Part shown: positions 8,701 to 14,669 of the stretch, in pieces
Layout: the number at the start of each line of letters is the position of its first letter
How positions within the stretch are numbered: position 1 is the stretch's first letter
Assembly (NCBI GenBank): GCA_947644625.1
Contig: CANRZY010000009.1
Coordinates: 1-36,407, forward strand
Length of the DNA: 36,407 nt
From: an uncultured Pseudoflavonifractor sp.
GTDB taxonomy: Bacteria; Bacillota; Clostridia; Oscillospirales; Oscillospiraceae
Direction: 5' to 3'
Translations under genes and position numbers: made by a program
The notes under the pieces: generated by a model
The model's input: the letters and a program-made list of their open reading frames with translations, nothing else
What the model was told of the DNA's origin: nothing
The model's database searches: none

Positions 8701-11700
8701 GAGAGTGGCCCAATCAATGGTGACAAACAGGCGCAGCTCATCATAAACCGTGCCCTCAGCCTCCGAAAGCTTTACCCAGGGCTGATCCGCCGCCGCCGTA
8801 AAAGCAAAGGCCTTCCCGCCCAGGTTAAATACGTCCACATAGCGGGTATCGTGCTGATAGGCAGAGAAGTCCAGAGCGCTGTCCTCCGCCTGCTCCATTT
8901 CCCCCTCCACAACAACGCCCAAGCCGCTGAGATAGGGCACGCTGGTTATAGCCGCCCCCTTCGGCTTTGCCGGGGCGATATTGGAATGGAGGAAATTGCC
9001 CGACTCCATAATGCCGTCCCATTTCCCGTCGGAAATGCGTTTATTGTAGTGGTCCTTGGCGTCGTCCTCCTGGGTCTGGGCCCAGTCGATCAGCTGGGTA
9101 TACAGGTTTGCCGCGGCGGTACGCCCCTGGCTGCTGTAGAGCTGGCTCTTCTGGGCGTAGTAATACTTCAGGTTATTATAATAAGACGCCTCAATGGGGT
9201 ACACCACATGCTGATAGAAGGCATCCCCCTGGGTTTTGTCCAGTCCGTTCAGAACGGCGGCGGCCCGTCCAAACAGCTCCTGATAATCGGCCAGGCGCTG
9301 CATGGATTCATCGCCGTAATTGACCGGGTCATATACCGCGCCGCGGGAATCGCTGAGGGTGGTATGCTCAGGCTTGCGGGAATAATTCAGGTGATAGTAC
9401 TCCCGCAGGATCTGCCCCACCTCAGCGCTGTCCGCATCGGGGAACCATTTCTCAGAAAGCTCCTGGAAAAAGCTGTCCCCGCCGTCCTGGCCCATCAGGT
9501 TGTCTGCCGTCCATTTCTCCATATCCCAGGCAATATCCAGGAAGAATTGCGCGCCCTTCTCATAGGGCTTGATATCGCCCACATTCAGCACCCAGAGCTG
9601 CTGTACTCCGGCCTCATAGGCCTTGCTCATCTCACTGAGGATCAGTGCGGGGGGAACGGAATCCATCCACAGATAGCCCTGCCTTCCGTTATACTGCAGA
9701 TGGTAGTATACGCCGTTCCCGCCTTCCCGGGCCTGTTCCTCCGCCGTGGGGAAATGCCGGATAAAGCCTTGGTTATCCTCCGCCCACACGATCGTCGTAT
9801 CCTCGGGCAGCTTCAGGCCCAGGTTATAAAGGGGCAGGACCTCTTTGTAGGGGACAAAGATGGGGAAGGACTCCTCGTTGGCGTCCTTCATCATTTCCAC
9901 CTGGCTGTCCACCACCGCCTGGAGCACATCCCGCTTTTCTTGATCGGTTTTCGCGTTGGCCGTCCGGAACCCGCTGTCATGCAGGCCCCGCATTCCCAGG
10001 GTGTAGGAGACCGGCACATCCTTATACCAGTCGATCCCCTGCCGCCAATAGGCGTCAATAAAGCCCCGGTTTTCGGTTATGCTGTAATCATACTTGGGGA
10101 AGCCGTATTTACCGGCGTTGTCGTTCATCCAGTTGTCGACCTTATTGCTTTTTCCCACGACCTCGGTCTGTGTCTTTCCTTCAAAATAACCCTGCGTCTG
10201 CAGGTAGTCAAACCAGTCCGCCGTGCCGTTCATCATCATGGGTTCGCAGTGGCTCGTGCCCACCACGACGCCGTATTCGGCCGCCAGCTGCCGGTTTTCG
10301 GGATATTTATTGAAATGCGCCACCGGGCCAAGACGGGGCTCGGAATGCATGGCGGTCCATAAATAGTTTGCCCTCAGACGCAGCAGCAGCTCATAGACCT
10401 TTTTGTAGGTCTCCGGCCCGATATTGTTTACGGGGTCGTTCCCGTTCTTTGTCCAGGCATACAAGCTTTGTTCGTCGTTAATGAAAATGCCGCGGTATTT
10501 GACAGAGGGCTCCCCCTGCACCTTGAGAGGCTCTGAAATAAAGACCCGGTTTTTCACCTCGGGCAGGATATCCCCCCAATAGTACCAGGGAGATACGCCA
10601 ATCTGTTCGGAAACATCGTAGATCCCGTAAATCGTGCCCCGCTTGTCGCTGCCCGCGATGACCAGCGCCCTGTCTACGCCCTCCATGGGCTCATCCACGA
10701 TCTTAATGATGTAGCTTTCCCACTTTCCCTCCAGATCCCTGGCCTCATCCAGCTTCCCAGCGGCCATCAGCTCTCCGATCATCTGACTGTTTTCCACCGA
10801 GCCCACGATAATGGCCAGGCCGGACAGCTCCGAGCGGTCATGCCGGACAAGGGGCTTGACCTCCGTGACCCGCTCTACATCCAACTGCAGATCCCCCACG
10901 GCACGGACGACCTGTTTATAGTCCGTCTCCTCCACATAAATATCCGGGACCGTAGTCCCCTGAAAGAGGACAAAGGCGCCCTCCGGAATCGGCTTTTCCG
11001 TTACGGTCACGGAAAATTTCGCGGTCCCATCCTCATACCCGTCGGCGGACGCGGTGACCGTCACAAGGGAGGTCCCCGGCTTTTTTCCGGTGACCCGAAC
11101 GGTATGTCCGTCCACCATGACGGAAACCACACCGGTATCGCTGCTGGCGGCAGTCAGTACGGCATTCTCCGGAACGGTAGTAAAGCGCACTTCCGCACTT
11201 TCCTCCTCCGGCAGGTCCTTTATGTCTCCGCCGCCCTGGATGGATACCGCTCCGGTAGCGCTTGATCCTGTGTCGGTATCCTTATCGCTCTCCTGGGGAC
11301 TGGGTTTCGGCCTTATCACCTGAGTGTCGGCGGGCGTCTGGATATGTTCCACCTTGGCGTTCCCGACCATCTCCACCGTTACCTTTTCGGCGTTCTCCTG
11401 GACCTTGAGCGTTGTAATACTGCTCTTTCCGGTAATCTTCACCTGTACGCCGTCCGCGCTTACGATCACAGAGTCAGCCTCGGTGTCCTTCAGCTTTACC
11501 GCTCCCTGTCCAGCGCCTCCGCCAATCAGCAATGTCCCCACTACGGTCCCGCTGACAGTAACTCCACCGGACGCCACCAGCACGAGTCCGGTCCCATTGT
11601 TCCCGTCCAGCGTATAGGTTCCAGGCTTCGCGATATAGGCGCTGATCGAACGGTTCAGGATGGTGACCACCTCAGCCCGGCTTATATCCTTCAGCGGCGC

Positions 11701-12249
11701 CAGACGCCCTTCAGAGGTCCCCTCCACGATCTTAGCCTCCATCAGCGCCGCCACGGCGCCTTTTGCCCAGTCCGCGACCTGTTCCCCGTCGGCAAAGCGA
11801 TCCACCGGCAGGTTTTCCACCGGCTCGATTGCCAACGACCGCGCAATCACCACCATGGACTCCTGACGGCTGATCCGATCATTTGGACGGAAAAGACCGC
11901 CGCTTCCCACCATGATCCCGGCCTCGGCGCATTTCAGCACCGCCTCGGTATACCAAGCGTCCCCCTCCACATCCGCGAAGGGATTGGAGGTCTGTTTCGT
12001 CAGCTTCAGCAGATTGGAAATGACCTGTGCCACCTCCGCGCGGGTAATGGGATCCCCTGGGCGAAACCTTCCATCGTATCCCTTCATGACCCCGTGCTGG
12101 TTCCAGGTCTCAATAGCCTGTTCCGCCCAATGCCCCTTTATATCAGCAAAGCTTTCCCCATTGCCCGGCGCGGCCACGGCTGGAACCATTCCCAACAGTA
12201 TGACCAACACCAAAAGCATGGATACCATTCGTTTCAACTGTTTTTTCAT
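2770..12249 (-). CDS. Giant SLH-anchored GH115 alpha-glucuronidase with two SGNH esterase domains
   Basis: A 3159-aa secreted wall protein. ATG at 12249 follows AAGGAGGAG and begins a signal peptide (residues 1-28). Domains in order: three SLH repeats (about 33-205) for binding wall polysaccharide; a beta-strand-rich segment (207-310); an acidic linker; a BIG2-like Ig domain (350-420); a GH115 catalytic and C-terminal region (425-1380; RGIFINDE at 587-594, LLLRLRANYLWTAM at 621-634); a helical stretch; a CBM32/F5-8C module (1543-1672); then a repeated tail of FIVAR (1678-1745), laminin-G-like module (1748-1935), Ig-like (1940-2030), SGNH esterase 1 (2031-2233), Ig, FIVAR, laminin-G-like (2382-2573), SGNH esterase 2 (2588-2816), Ig, FIVAR, laminin-G-like (2965-3157). 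Both esterases keep all catalytic residues: GDS with Ser2040 and Ser2595, GTND with Asn2121 and Asn2686, Asp2211/His2214 and Asp2785/His2788. GH115 enzymes release 4-O-methyl-glucuronic acid from xylan; the SGNH domains probably remove acetyl groups, though their substrate is not shown. No other xylan genes are adjacent. Confidence 0.9.
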   Translation of the reverse strand: MKKQLKRMVSMLLVLVILLGMVPAVAAPGNGESFADIKGHWAEQAIETWNQHGVMKGYDGRFRPGDPITRAEVAQVISNLLKLTKQTSNPFADVEGDAWYTEAVLKCAEAGIMVGSGGLFRPNDRISRQESMVVIARSLAIEPVENLPVDRFADGEQVADWAKGAVAALMEAKIVEGTSEGRLAPLKDISRAEVVTILNRSISAYIAKPGTYTLDGNNGTGLVLVASGGVTVSGTVVGTLLIGGGAGQGAVKLKDTEADSVIVSADGVQVKITGKSSITTLKVQENAEKVTVEMVGNAKVEHIQTPADTQVIRPKPSPQESDKDTDTGSSATGAVSIQGGGDIKDLPEEESAEVRFTTVPENAVLTAASSDTGVVSVMVDGHTVRVTGKKPGTSLVTVTASADGYEDGTAKFSVTVTEKPIPEGAFVLFQGTTVPDIYVEETDYKQVVRAVGDLQLDVERVTEVKPLVRHDRSELSGLAIIVGSVENSQMIGELMAAGKLDEARDLEGKWESYIIKIVDEPMEGVDRALVIAGSDKRGTIYGIYDVSEQIGVSPWYYWGDILPEVKNRVFISEPLKVQGEPSVKYRGIFINDEQSLYAWTKNGNDPVNNIGPETYKKVYELLLRLRANYLWTAMHSEPRLGPVAHFNKYPENRQLAAEYGVVVGTSHCEPMMMNGTADWFDYLQTQGYFEGKTQTEVVGKSNKVDNWMNDNAGKYGFPKYDYSITENRGFIDAYWRQGIDWYKDVPVSYTLGMRGLHDSGFRTANAKTDQEKRDVLQAVVDSQVEMMKDANEESFPIFVPYKEVLPLYNLGLKLPEDTTIVWAEDNQGFIRHFPTAEEQAREGGNGVYYHLQYNGRQGYLWMDSVPPALILSEMSKAYEAGVQQLWVLNVGDIKPYEKGAQFFLDIAWDMEKWTADNLMGQDGGDSFFQELSEKWFPDADSAEVGQILREYYHLNYSRKPEHTTLSDSRGAVYDPVNYGDESMQRLADYQELFGRAAAVLNGLDKTQGDAFYQHVVYPIEASYYNNLKYYYAQKSQLYSSQGRTAAANLYTQLIDWAQTQEDDAKDHYNKRISDGKWDGIMESGNFLHSNIAPAKPKGAAITSVPYLSGLGVVVEGEMEQAEDSALDFSAYQHDTRYVDVFNLGGKAFAFTAAADQPWVKLSEAEGTVYDELRLFVTIDWATLPAGDQTATLTIQGAGGTKEIAVRVNNPALVREQLNGYGEANGYVAIEAEHYTDCVKDGDVGFFAFDGLGRSGASVSAGPMGTPNYADNVKSAPYLTYPVYFQTAGDFETTVYRVPSLDEVGQRLAIGVDDGEPVVFSGNHVSDNTAWETNVTNGIERLTRTIHVPDRGYHMVKLYMVDAGVSVDRIVINTGGLRTSNQGPAESYHSVYNRDAGETPKLLSMPGAVLKAYMEEVSAMASQESDPTGKEILENALAQAERALSQSGADAVRRGYAQLAGAVRSVEMLRDIDALLQATLDECGSILAASELPISPYDQASIDRFVPVYDRYKQIDLTTASRGEKLTAYEALQQAILEVKQYRKLKVTASSTESQNGNLAEYVVDGNPDTRWAANGGSYPQWIQVDLGEPYSLTGIGISWFVSGSRAYKYTVETSLDGETYTQVVDRSNNTTAGVVEDALNNVGARYVRVNVSGNSTNSGNASIFEIELQGTRQIPISAETLRELNSALEAAKGLNGGEYTVDSYAPVLAAIRQAEAIVESGVGGEQQAVGLVNTLKNAADMLVRRKNILVDDFQVDTRGELDGWEFIETNGTVTLEGDDNKYLKIAQTEKAASVEARRSFTEISGKVYIEAKVRSDTPKTFYGAPYLYENKDSATILGALALRDDGKIMATYKAGSSSMKQVGTFKSGEWDVISLIVDSGTQKMQVFVNGERIATDLPMRNPLTTLGMLRFYSDDKDTSRPKGIFYLDDLNVYQESFGIVTDDNDVSYAAPVTAEVPLGTALDDAIAALPARVRVKLGDDSWQEMEAVGWTCDAYNAGAAGTYSFTSDLRLPNGITNTYSIQATGKLTVAKIKVACVGDSITEAKRIVTTEGKTEKEQLHGQLQTYLGDNYDVRNFGISGATMLYDGIDKNNAKKGYAFQTQYTQSREFQPDIVVIMLGTNDSKPYNWDAQKTEFIDDTLKLIKSYQDLPSHPKVYLAASPVAGSNSFDIQADVVHEQVVPLQKQAALIADVGFIDTHTAIPAVSTELFFDNVHPKAAGYSILARAIGDAMAKTDVPKAPAITRTVDYACSTLLGVSPQLPDFVAVSYEGGGAGVAQVEWSLDGVGFDAVGTVNVTGKLKGLEVSTKAVVTVSGEDSPQQKALEAALEEAAGCKADSYTVDSYAVLKKAVKAGEEAATLEAMGAAATQITNAISALVERGAYIVDDRFDDASDLTALENAGWEFIETVGTVTLEEDGGNKYLKLAQTTQEKSKSVEALRSFPETSGKMYIEAKVRSDTAATFYGAPFVFQNRQTYPGTILCAAILQNNKVNVYSTAGSSSQKTVGSFKTATWHTLSMIINGGKIQIYLDGEQLGGDHPMRNTADTIGLLRFYSDDYKNGNGTFYLDDVRVYQEAGTGSEEPDDPDKIKIACIGDSITYGNDGTSSGQVDADKTYPAMLQRLLDDAKETTGKTYEVQNFGRNAATMVNNGTRNNGKEAAGYTTGEKPEYQASLAYQPDIVLLMLGTNDCKDENWTKYQADYVPDALSLIKSYQDANPDVQIYVATSATYFKTSNTTTLNRLNDYVVPLQKQIALITDSGYVDVQKATKSATGAQGGTEAPDTQFPDGVHGYGPVTGGVMQCEGYAMIAQAMFEALTKEQRPTAPELVSVAAVACSTTEGQIPGDLPLFVAVEYADGSHGYAMADWSGLTGEQFASAGTVTVNGVLAGLDTKVEATITVTAIDAGAQKALEDALAAAEGCDGEDYTVDSYAALQTAVQTGMDCGPEDMRDCADRITAAIDALVERNYIVNDTFDEAAELADLEGWSFDTCQGDAGTIELAGDAGNQYLKLVQTKQQQTPRLYVEALRSFDSVSTSGKVYVEAKIRSDTTISYYAAPAVFQQEKTEDPICGSILEGGSLKVYKTAGSGTRVEVAKPKTGVWYTVGMIIDGADMHFYLDGKLLGTYPLRTVQESVGLLQFSCNSYKGEMLTSYIDDVRIYTEK
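2779..3357 (-). repeat. Laminin-G-like module, copy 3 of 3
   Basis: Encodes residues about 2965-3157 of the giant protein. It shares with the other two copies the pattern NDTFDE, GWSF, YLKLVQT, EALRSF, SGKVYVEAKIRSDT, FYLDG and a final YIDDVRIY. It is the most diverged copy (FSCNSYKGE instead of FYSDD) and ends the protein. Confidence 0.85.
4531..5106 (-). repeat. Laminin-G-like module, copy 2 of 3
   Basis: Encodes residues about 2382-2573. It is closest to copy 1: WEFIET, GTVTLE, SGKMYIEAKVRSDT, FYGAP, LRFYSDD, FYLDDVRVYQE. Base-level similarity to copy 1 is easily visible, for instance 4855-4925 against 6775-6845. Confidence 0.88.
6445..7008 (-). repeat. Laminin-G-like module, copy 1 of 3
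   Basis: Encodes residues about 1748-1935: DGWEFIETNGTVTLEGDDNK, SGKVYIEAKVRSDT, FYGAP, MLRFYSDD, FYLDDLNVYQE. The fold is likely a concanavalin-type jelly roll; such domains often bind carbohydrate. Confidence 0.88.
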
Positions 12250-12274
12250 TGGGAGCTCCTCCTTGTTTTTAATT

Positions 12275-12325
12275 ATTATCATTTCTCCCTTCGGGGAGAA
12301 ATGATAATGCTCTAGAGCATTATCA
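12275..12325 (-). promoter_or_regulatory. Overlapping alternative hairpins in the 5' leader of the giant gene
   Basis: Hairpin A: arms 12308-12294 and 12289-12275 pair perfectly over 15 bases around a four-base loop (CGAA in the mRNA). Hairpin B: 12325-12302 is a perfect 24-base palindrome with AGAGCATTATCA as its second half. The two share 12308-12302, so an mRNA can form one fully or the other, not both. They lie 26 bases above the start codon of the gene. The DNA palindrome could instead be an operator for a repressor. Confidence 0.6.
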
Positions 12326-12360
12326 CGCTTCATGTCACATATACATGAAAGTTGTTTTTT

Positions 12361-12389
12361 ATTATACCATCGTGGCCCATCACCGTCCA
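12361..12389 (-). promoter_or_regulatory. Probable promoter of the giant glycosidase gene
   Basis: On the minus strand TATAAT (12366-12361) is preceded by TGG (extended -10) and, after 17 bases, by TGGACG (12389-12384), which matches four of six -35 positions. Transcription from here gives a leader of about 105 bases containing the overlapping hairpins. Confidence 0.6.
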
Positions 12390-12501
12390 CTAGTATACTA
12401 CCACATTTTTACCCACTTTTTTTGTGCATAATAACAATTTTGGCTTTCTTATTTTATGGCCTAACAGCATTATATATAAAGAAAATGAGCGCCTCTTGCC
12501 C

Positions 12502-12540
12502 ATAAAAAAGAGCGTCGGCTCCTGCGGGAGCCGACGCTCT
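12502..12540 (-). terminator. Terminator of the xre-lspA-rluD operon
   Basis: Perfect 14-base arms at 12509-12522 and 12527-12540 with a four-base loop. On the minus strand the stem is followed by TTTTTTATG. It lies 216 bases after the rluD stop, beyond a 145-base structured repeat. Between it and the promoter of the giant gene (about 12391-12508) I see only AT-rich DNA with no gene. Confidence 0.8.
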
Positions 12541-12567
12541 TACCTGTTATATTCTTTTTGTCGGCAA

Positions 12568-12712
12568 TACCTTCGCTTGACAAGGGCAGACACGGTTTTG
12601 CAGGACCCAAGCCGCACCCCGCAGGCGGGCTGTCCCCCGGCAAGGGGGAGAACGCCGCCAGCGCACCCTTTGGGGTCCTCTGGGGCGTGTTTGCCCTTGT
12701 CAAGCGAAGGTA
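12568..12712. repeat. 145-bp structured inverted-repeat element
   Basis: The ends are a perfect 21-base inverted repeat (12568-12588 and 12692-12712), and pairing continues inward: 12589-12594 with 12686-12691, and AGGACCC (12602-12608) with 12673-12679. Two small hairpins sit in the middle: one formed by CCCGCAGGCGGG (12618-12629) and one with CCCCC and GGGGG arms at about 12634-12648. No coding potential was recognised. It could be a MITE-like mobile repeat or a structured RNA downstream of rluD. Confidence 0.7.
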
Positions 12713-12755
12713 CAGCCTTATGATGTAAGCCGCTTCCCCAATTTGTAAAAACGCC

Positions 12756-13667
12756 CTATATCGGCCGGAGCTTTTTCCTGACCGCCTCAAACCATTCCGG
12801 CAGCGGGCACTCCACCTCCACCCGCCGCCCTGTCCGGGGGTGGGCAAAGCTCAGCTTTTTTGCGTGGAGACATTGGCCCGCAAGGCCGGGATAGGGCTTT
12901 TTCGCTCCGTAGACCGTATCCCCCAGCAGGGGATGGCCCAGAGAGGCCAGGTGGACCCGGATCTGGTGGGTCCGGCCCGTCTCCAGGCGGCACTTCAAAT
13001 AGGTATAGCCGGAATAGCGCTCCAATACCTCCCAGTGGGTCACCGCCCGCTTGCCTCTTTCCCGGTCAACGGCCATCCGTTTTCGGTCCGCCGGGCGCCG
13101 GGCGATGGGGGCGTCCACCGTGCCGCCGTCCTCCCGAAAGCCTCCCACGGCAATGGCGTGGTACTCCCGGTAAAGACTGTGGTCCTCCAGCTGTCCGGCC
13201 AGGGACAGGTGAGCGCCGTCGTTTTTGGCGGCGATGATAAGCCCTGAGGTGTCCCGGTCGATCCGGTGGACAATGCCGGGGCGCAGCTTTCCGTTGATTC
13301 CGGACAGGCTATTTTCGCAGTGATATAACAGAGCGTTTACCAAAGTGCCGTCGGGGTGCCCCGCCGCCGGATGGACTACCATACCCACCGGCTTATTGAC
13401 CACGATCACATCCTCATCCTCATAAGCCACGTCCAGGGGGATATTCTGAGGAAGAGCCTCCACAGGTGCGGGAGCGGGAAGCGCCACAATATAGACCTCT
13501 CCGGGAATGGTTTTTCGATTCTTCTTTACCGGCTCTCCGCCGCATTCTACCGCCCCGTCCTCCAGCAGCTTTTGAGCCCCGGACCGGGTCAGCTCCGGGA
13601 CCGTCCGGGCCAGAAACTGGTCGCACCGTTCCCCCGTCCGGTCGGCGGTAAGCTCAAGCCGGGTCAT
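12756..13667 (-). CDS. rluD: RluA/RluD-family 23S rRNA pseudouridine synthase
   Basis: Cytoplasmic enzyme that isomerises uridine to pseudouridine in large-subunit rRNA. The 303-aa protein has an N-terminal S4 RNA-binding domain (about 11-60, DQFLARTVPELTRSGAQKLL) and a pseudouridine synthase domain with PGIVHRIDRDTSGL, placing the catalytic aspartate at Asp137. Also seen are VVNKPVGMVVHP, GRTHQIRVHLASLGHPLLGD and the C-terminal ECPLPEW. The ATG at 13667 has GGAGG just upstream and overlaps the end of lspA by 14 bases, so the two are translationally coupled. lspA-rluD pairing is common in Firmicutes. The exact uridine target is inferred from family resemblance; other RluA-type sites are possible. 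Confidence 0.92.
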   Translation of the reverse strand: MTRLELTADRTGERCDQFLARTVPELTRSGAQKLLEDGAVECGGEPVKKNRKTIPGEVYIVALPAPAPVEALPQNIPLDVAYEDEDVIVVNKPVGMVVHPAAGHPDGTLVNALLYHCENSLSGINGKLRPGIVHRIDRDTSGLIIAAKNDGAHLSLAGQLEDHSLYREYHAIAVGGFREDGGTVDAPIARRPADRKRMAVDRERGKRAVTHWEVLERYSGYTYLKCRLETGRTHQIRVHLASLGHPLLGDTVYGAKKPYPGLAGQCLHAKKLSFAHPRTGRRVEVECPLPEWFEAVRKKLRPI

Positions 13668-14130
13668 GGCCGCCCTCCTTGTCCTTGTCCTTGTCCCACA
13701 GCAGCAGCACATAGAAGACCATGAGAAAGCCTCCCGCCACCACGCAGATATCCGCCACATTGAAAACGGCAAAGTCCATGAAGGTGGTCTCAAACATATC
13801 GGTGACAAAGCCCAAAAGGGCCCGGTCAATGAGGTTTCCCACCGCTCCGGCCAGAATGAGGGAGAGGGACAGCTTTCCCCAAGCGCCGGGAAAGTAGTTC
13901 TTTGCCAGCAGTACCGCCACCACGATGGAGGCCCCCAGGGACACCAGGGTGAGGAGCCAGGTCATACCGGAAAAGCTGGAAAAGGCGGCCCCGGTATTTT
14001 GGGTGTAGGTCAGATCTATCAAATGGGGAATAAAGGGGATGGACTCTCCCAGGGGGATGGAGGAGCGGACCCACCACTTCACCAGTTGGTCGAGCCCAAC
14101 CAGGCAGATCGGAAGAATATAATACAGCAT
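13654..14130 (-). CDS. lspA: Lipoprotein signal peptidase (signal peptidase II)
   Basis: Integral membrane aspartyl protease that cuts the signal peptide from prolipoproteins just before the lipid-modified cysteine. The 158-aa length and four hydrophobic segments (about 3-19, 56-77, 87-105, 120-145) fit the family. The conserved catalytic motifs are present: GNLIDR with Asp102, and FNVAD with Asp127, as well as NTGAAFS. It would serve the five binding lipoproteins encoded in this window. Its ribosome site AAGGAG is made by the last codons of the upstream XRE gene, which ends four bases before it, so it is coupled to that gene; rluD overlaps its end. The C-terminus is lysine/aspartate rich. 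Confidence 0.95.
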   Translation of the reverse strand: MLYYILPICLVGLDQLVKWWVRSSIPLGESIPFIPHLIDLTYTQNTGAAFSSFSGMTWLLTLVSLGASIVVAVLLAKNYFPGAWGKLSLSLILAGAVGNLIDRALLGFVTDMFETTFMDFAVFNVADICVVAGGFLMVFYVLLLWDKDKDKEGGHDPA

Positions 14131-14134
14131 GGCT

Positions 14135-14344
14135 TCACTCCTTGTCCGTCCGGCCCAGGAGATAATCTGTGGTCACGTCAAAGAAATCCGCAAGGGCGAT
14201 TATCCCCGAAATACTTGGCTCCCGGTCTCCTGCCTCATAATATTGGTAGGAGCGCGTTGACACTCCAACACATTTTGCGCAGGACGCTTGCGTTTTTTTT
14301 CTTATTTTCCGTATTTCACGCAGGCGCATATAAAAGGGTGTCAA
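14135..14344 (-). CDS. Small XRE-family regulator at the head of the lspA operon
   Basis: A 64-69-aa protein that is essentially one XRE/HTH_3 domain: MRLREIRKIRKKTQASCAKC, VSTRSYQYYEAGDREPS, then ALADFFDVTTDYLLGRTD, the classic ending of clostridial XRE regulators. The start is uncertain. ATG at 14329 has no good ribosome site; a TTG at 14344 lies ten bases after AAGGAG, giving an N-terminus TPFYMRLREIRK that fits relatives with a few residues before RLR. I use the TTG. It is divergent from a small protein gene, and the palindrome ATGAACCTAAGGTTCAT lies in that gene's promoter spacer. Its 3' end carries the lspA ribosome site, so lspA and rluD may follow its regulation. It probably represses its own and the divergent transcript. 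Confidence 0.8.
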   Translation of the reverse strand: MTPFYMRLREIRKIRKKTQASCAKCVGVSTRSYQYYEAGDREPSISGIIALADFFDVTTDYLLGRTDKE

Positions 14345-14358
14345 AATAAAACATCTCC

Positions 14359-14387
14359 TTGACATGAACCTAAGGTTCATTTATAAT
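14359..14387 (+). promoter_or_regulatory. Consensus promoter with operator in the spacer
   Basis: TTGACA (14359-14364) and TATAAT (14382-14387) are both perfect consensus with the ideal 17-base spacer. The spacer is filled by the palindrome ATGAACCTAAGGTTCAT (14364-14380; 8-base arms, one central base). A further half-site AGGTTC lies at 14398-14403. A protein bound here would block RNA polymerase directly. The adjacent XRE regulator is the obvious candidate. Confidence 0.88.
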
Positions 14388-14423
14388 AGTGAATGTGAGG
14401 TTCGCTGTTTTGGAGGGGAGCAT

Positions 14424-14663
14424 ATGGATGATATTCTAGCCTATCTGGAAAGCATTACCCAGCCCGACAGCATGGGGCCGGAGCATTCGGCGCTACTGCA
14501 AAAGGCCATCGCCCTGGAAGCCTCCATACAGGAGGCTCTTTCCCCGGAATATCTGGACCGGCTCTCCGAGGCCCAATGCGACATTCTCCGCGTTGAGCGC
14601 CGGGAGTGCTTCTCCCGCGGCTTCCGCCTGGGCGTCCAGCTACTGCTGGCGGCTCTGGAATGA
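14424..14663 (+). CDS. Small DUF6809-like protein, second XRE-paired copy
   Basis: A 79-aa acidic, helical, soluble protein without signal or membrane segments. GGAGGGGAG just before the ATG at 14424 sets the start. It opens with MDDILAYLES and ends with ECFSRGFRLGVQLLLAALE; the FxxGFxLGxxLxxAL ending is what I associate with DUF6809 proteins. It shares size, composition, ending and genetic setting (divergent from an XRE gene over a palindromic promoter) with the protein at 2493-2741, but overall identity is low. It is transcribed from a perfect consensus promoter, so without repression it should be strongly expressed. Function is unknown. The convergent ABC exporter gene ends six bases away with no visible terminator between. 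Confidence 0.78.
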   Translation: MDDILAYLESITQPDSMGPEHSALLQKAIALEASIQEALSPEYLDRLSEAQCDILRVERRECFSRGFRLGVQLLLAALE

Positions 14664-14669
14664 ACCTGT

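Noticed and set aside
8551-10362. Long open frame (about 600 codons) on the plus strand
   Set aside because: Antisense shadow of the GH115 region; Leu/Gly/His-rich and without family features.
12568-12712. Insertion sequence
   Set aside because: The inverted repeat ends enclose only about 100 bases with no transposase frame and no clear target-site duplication, so at most a MITE.
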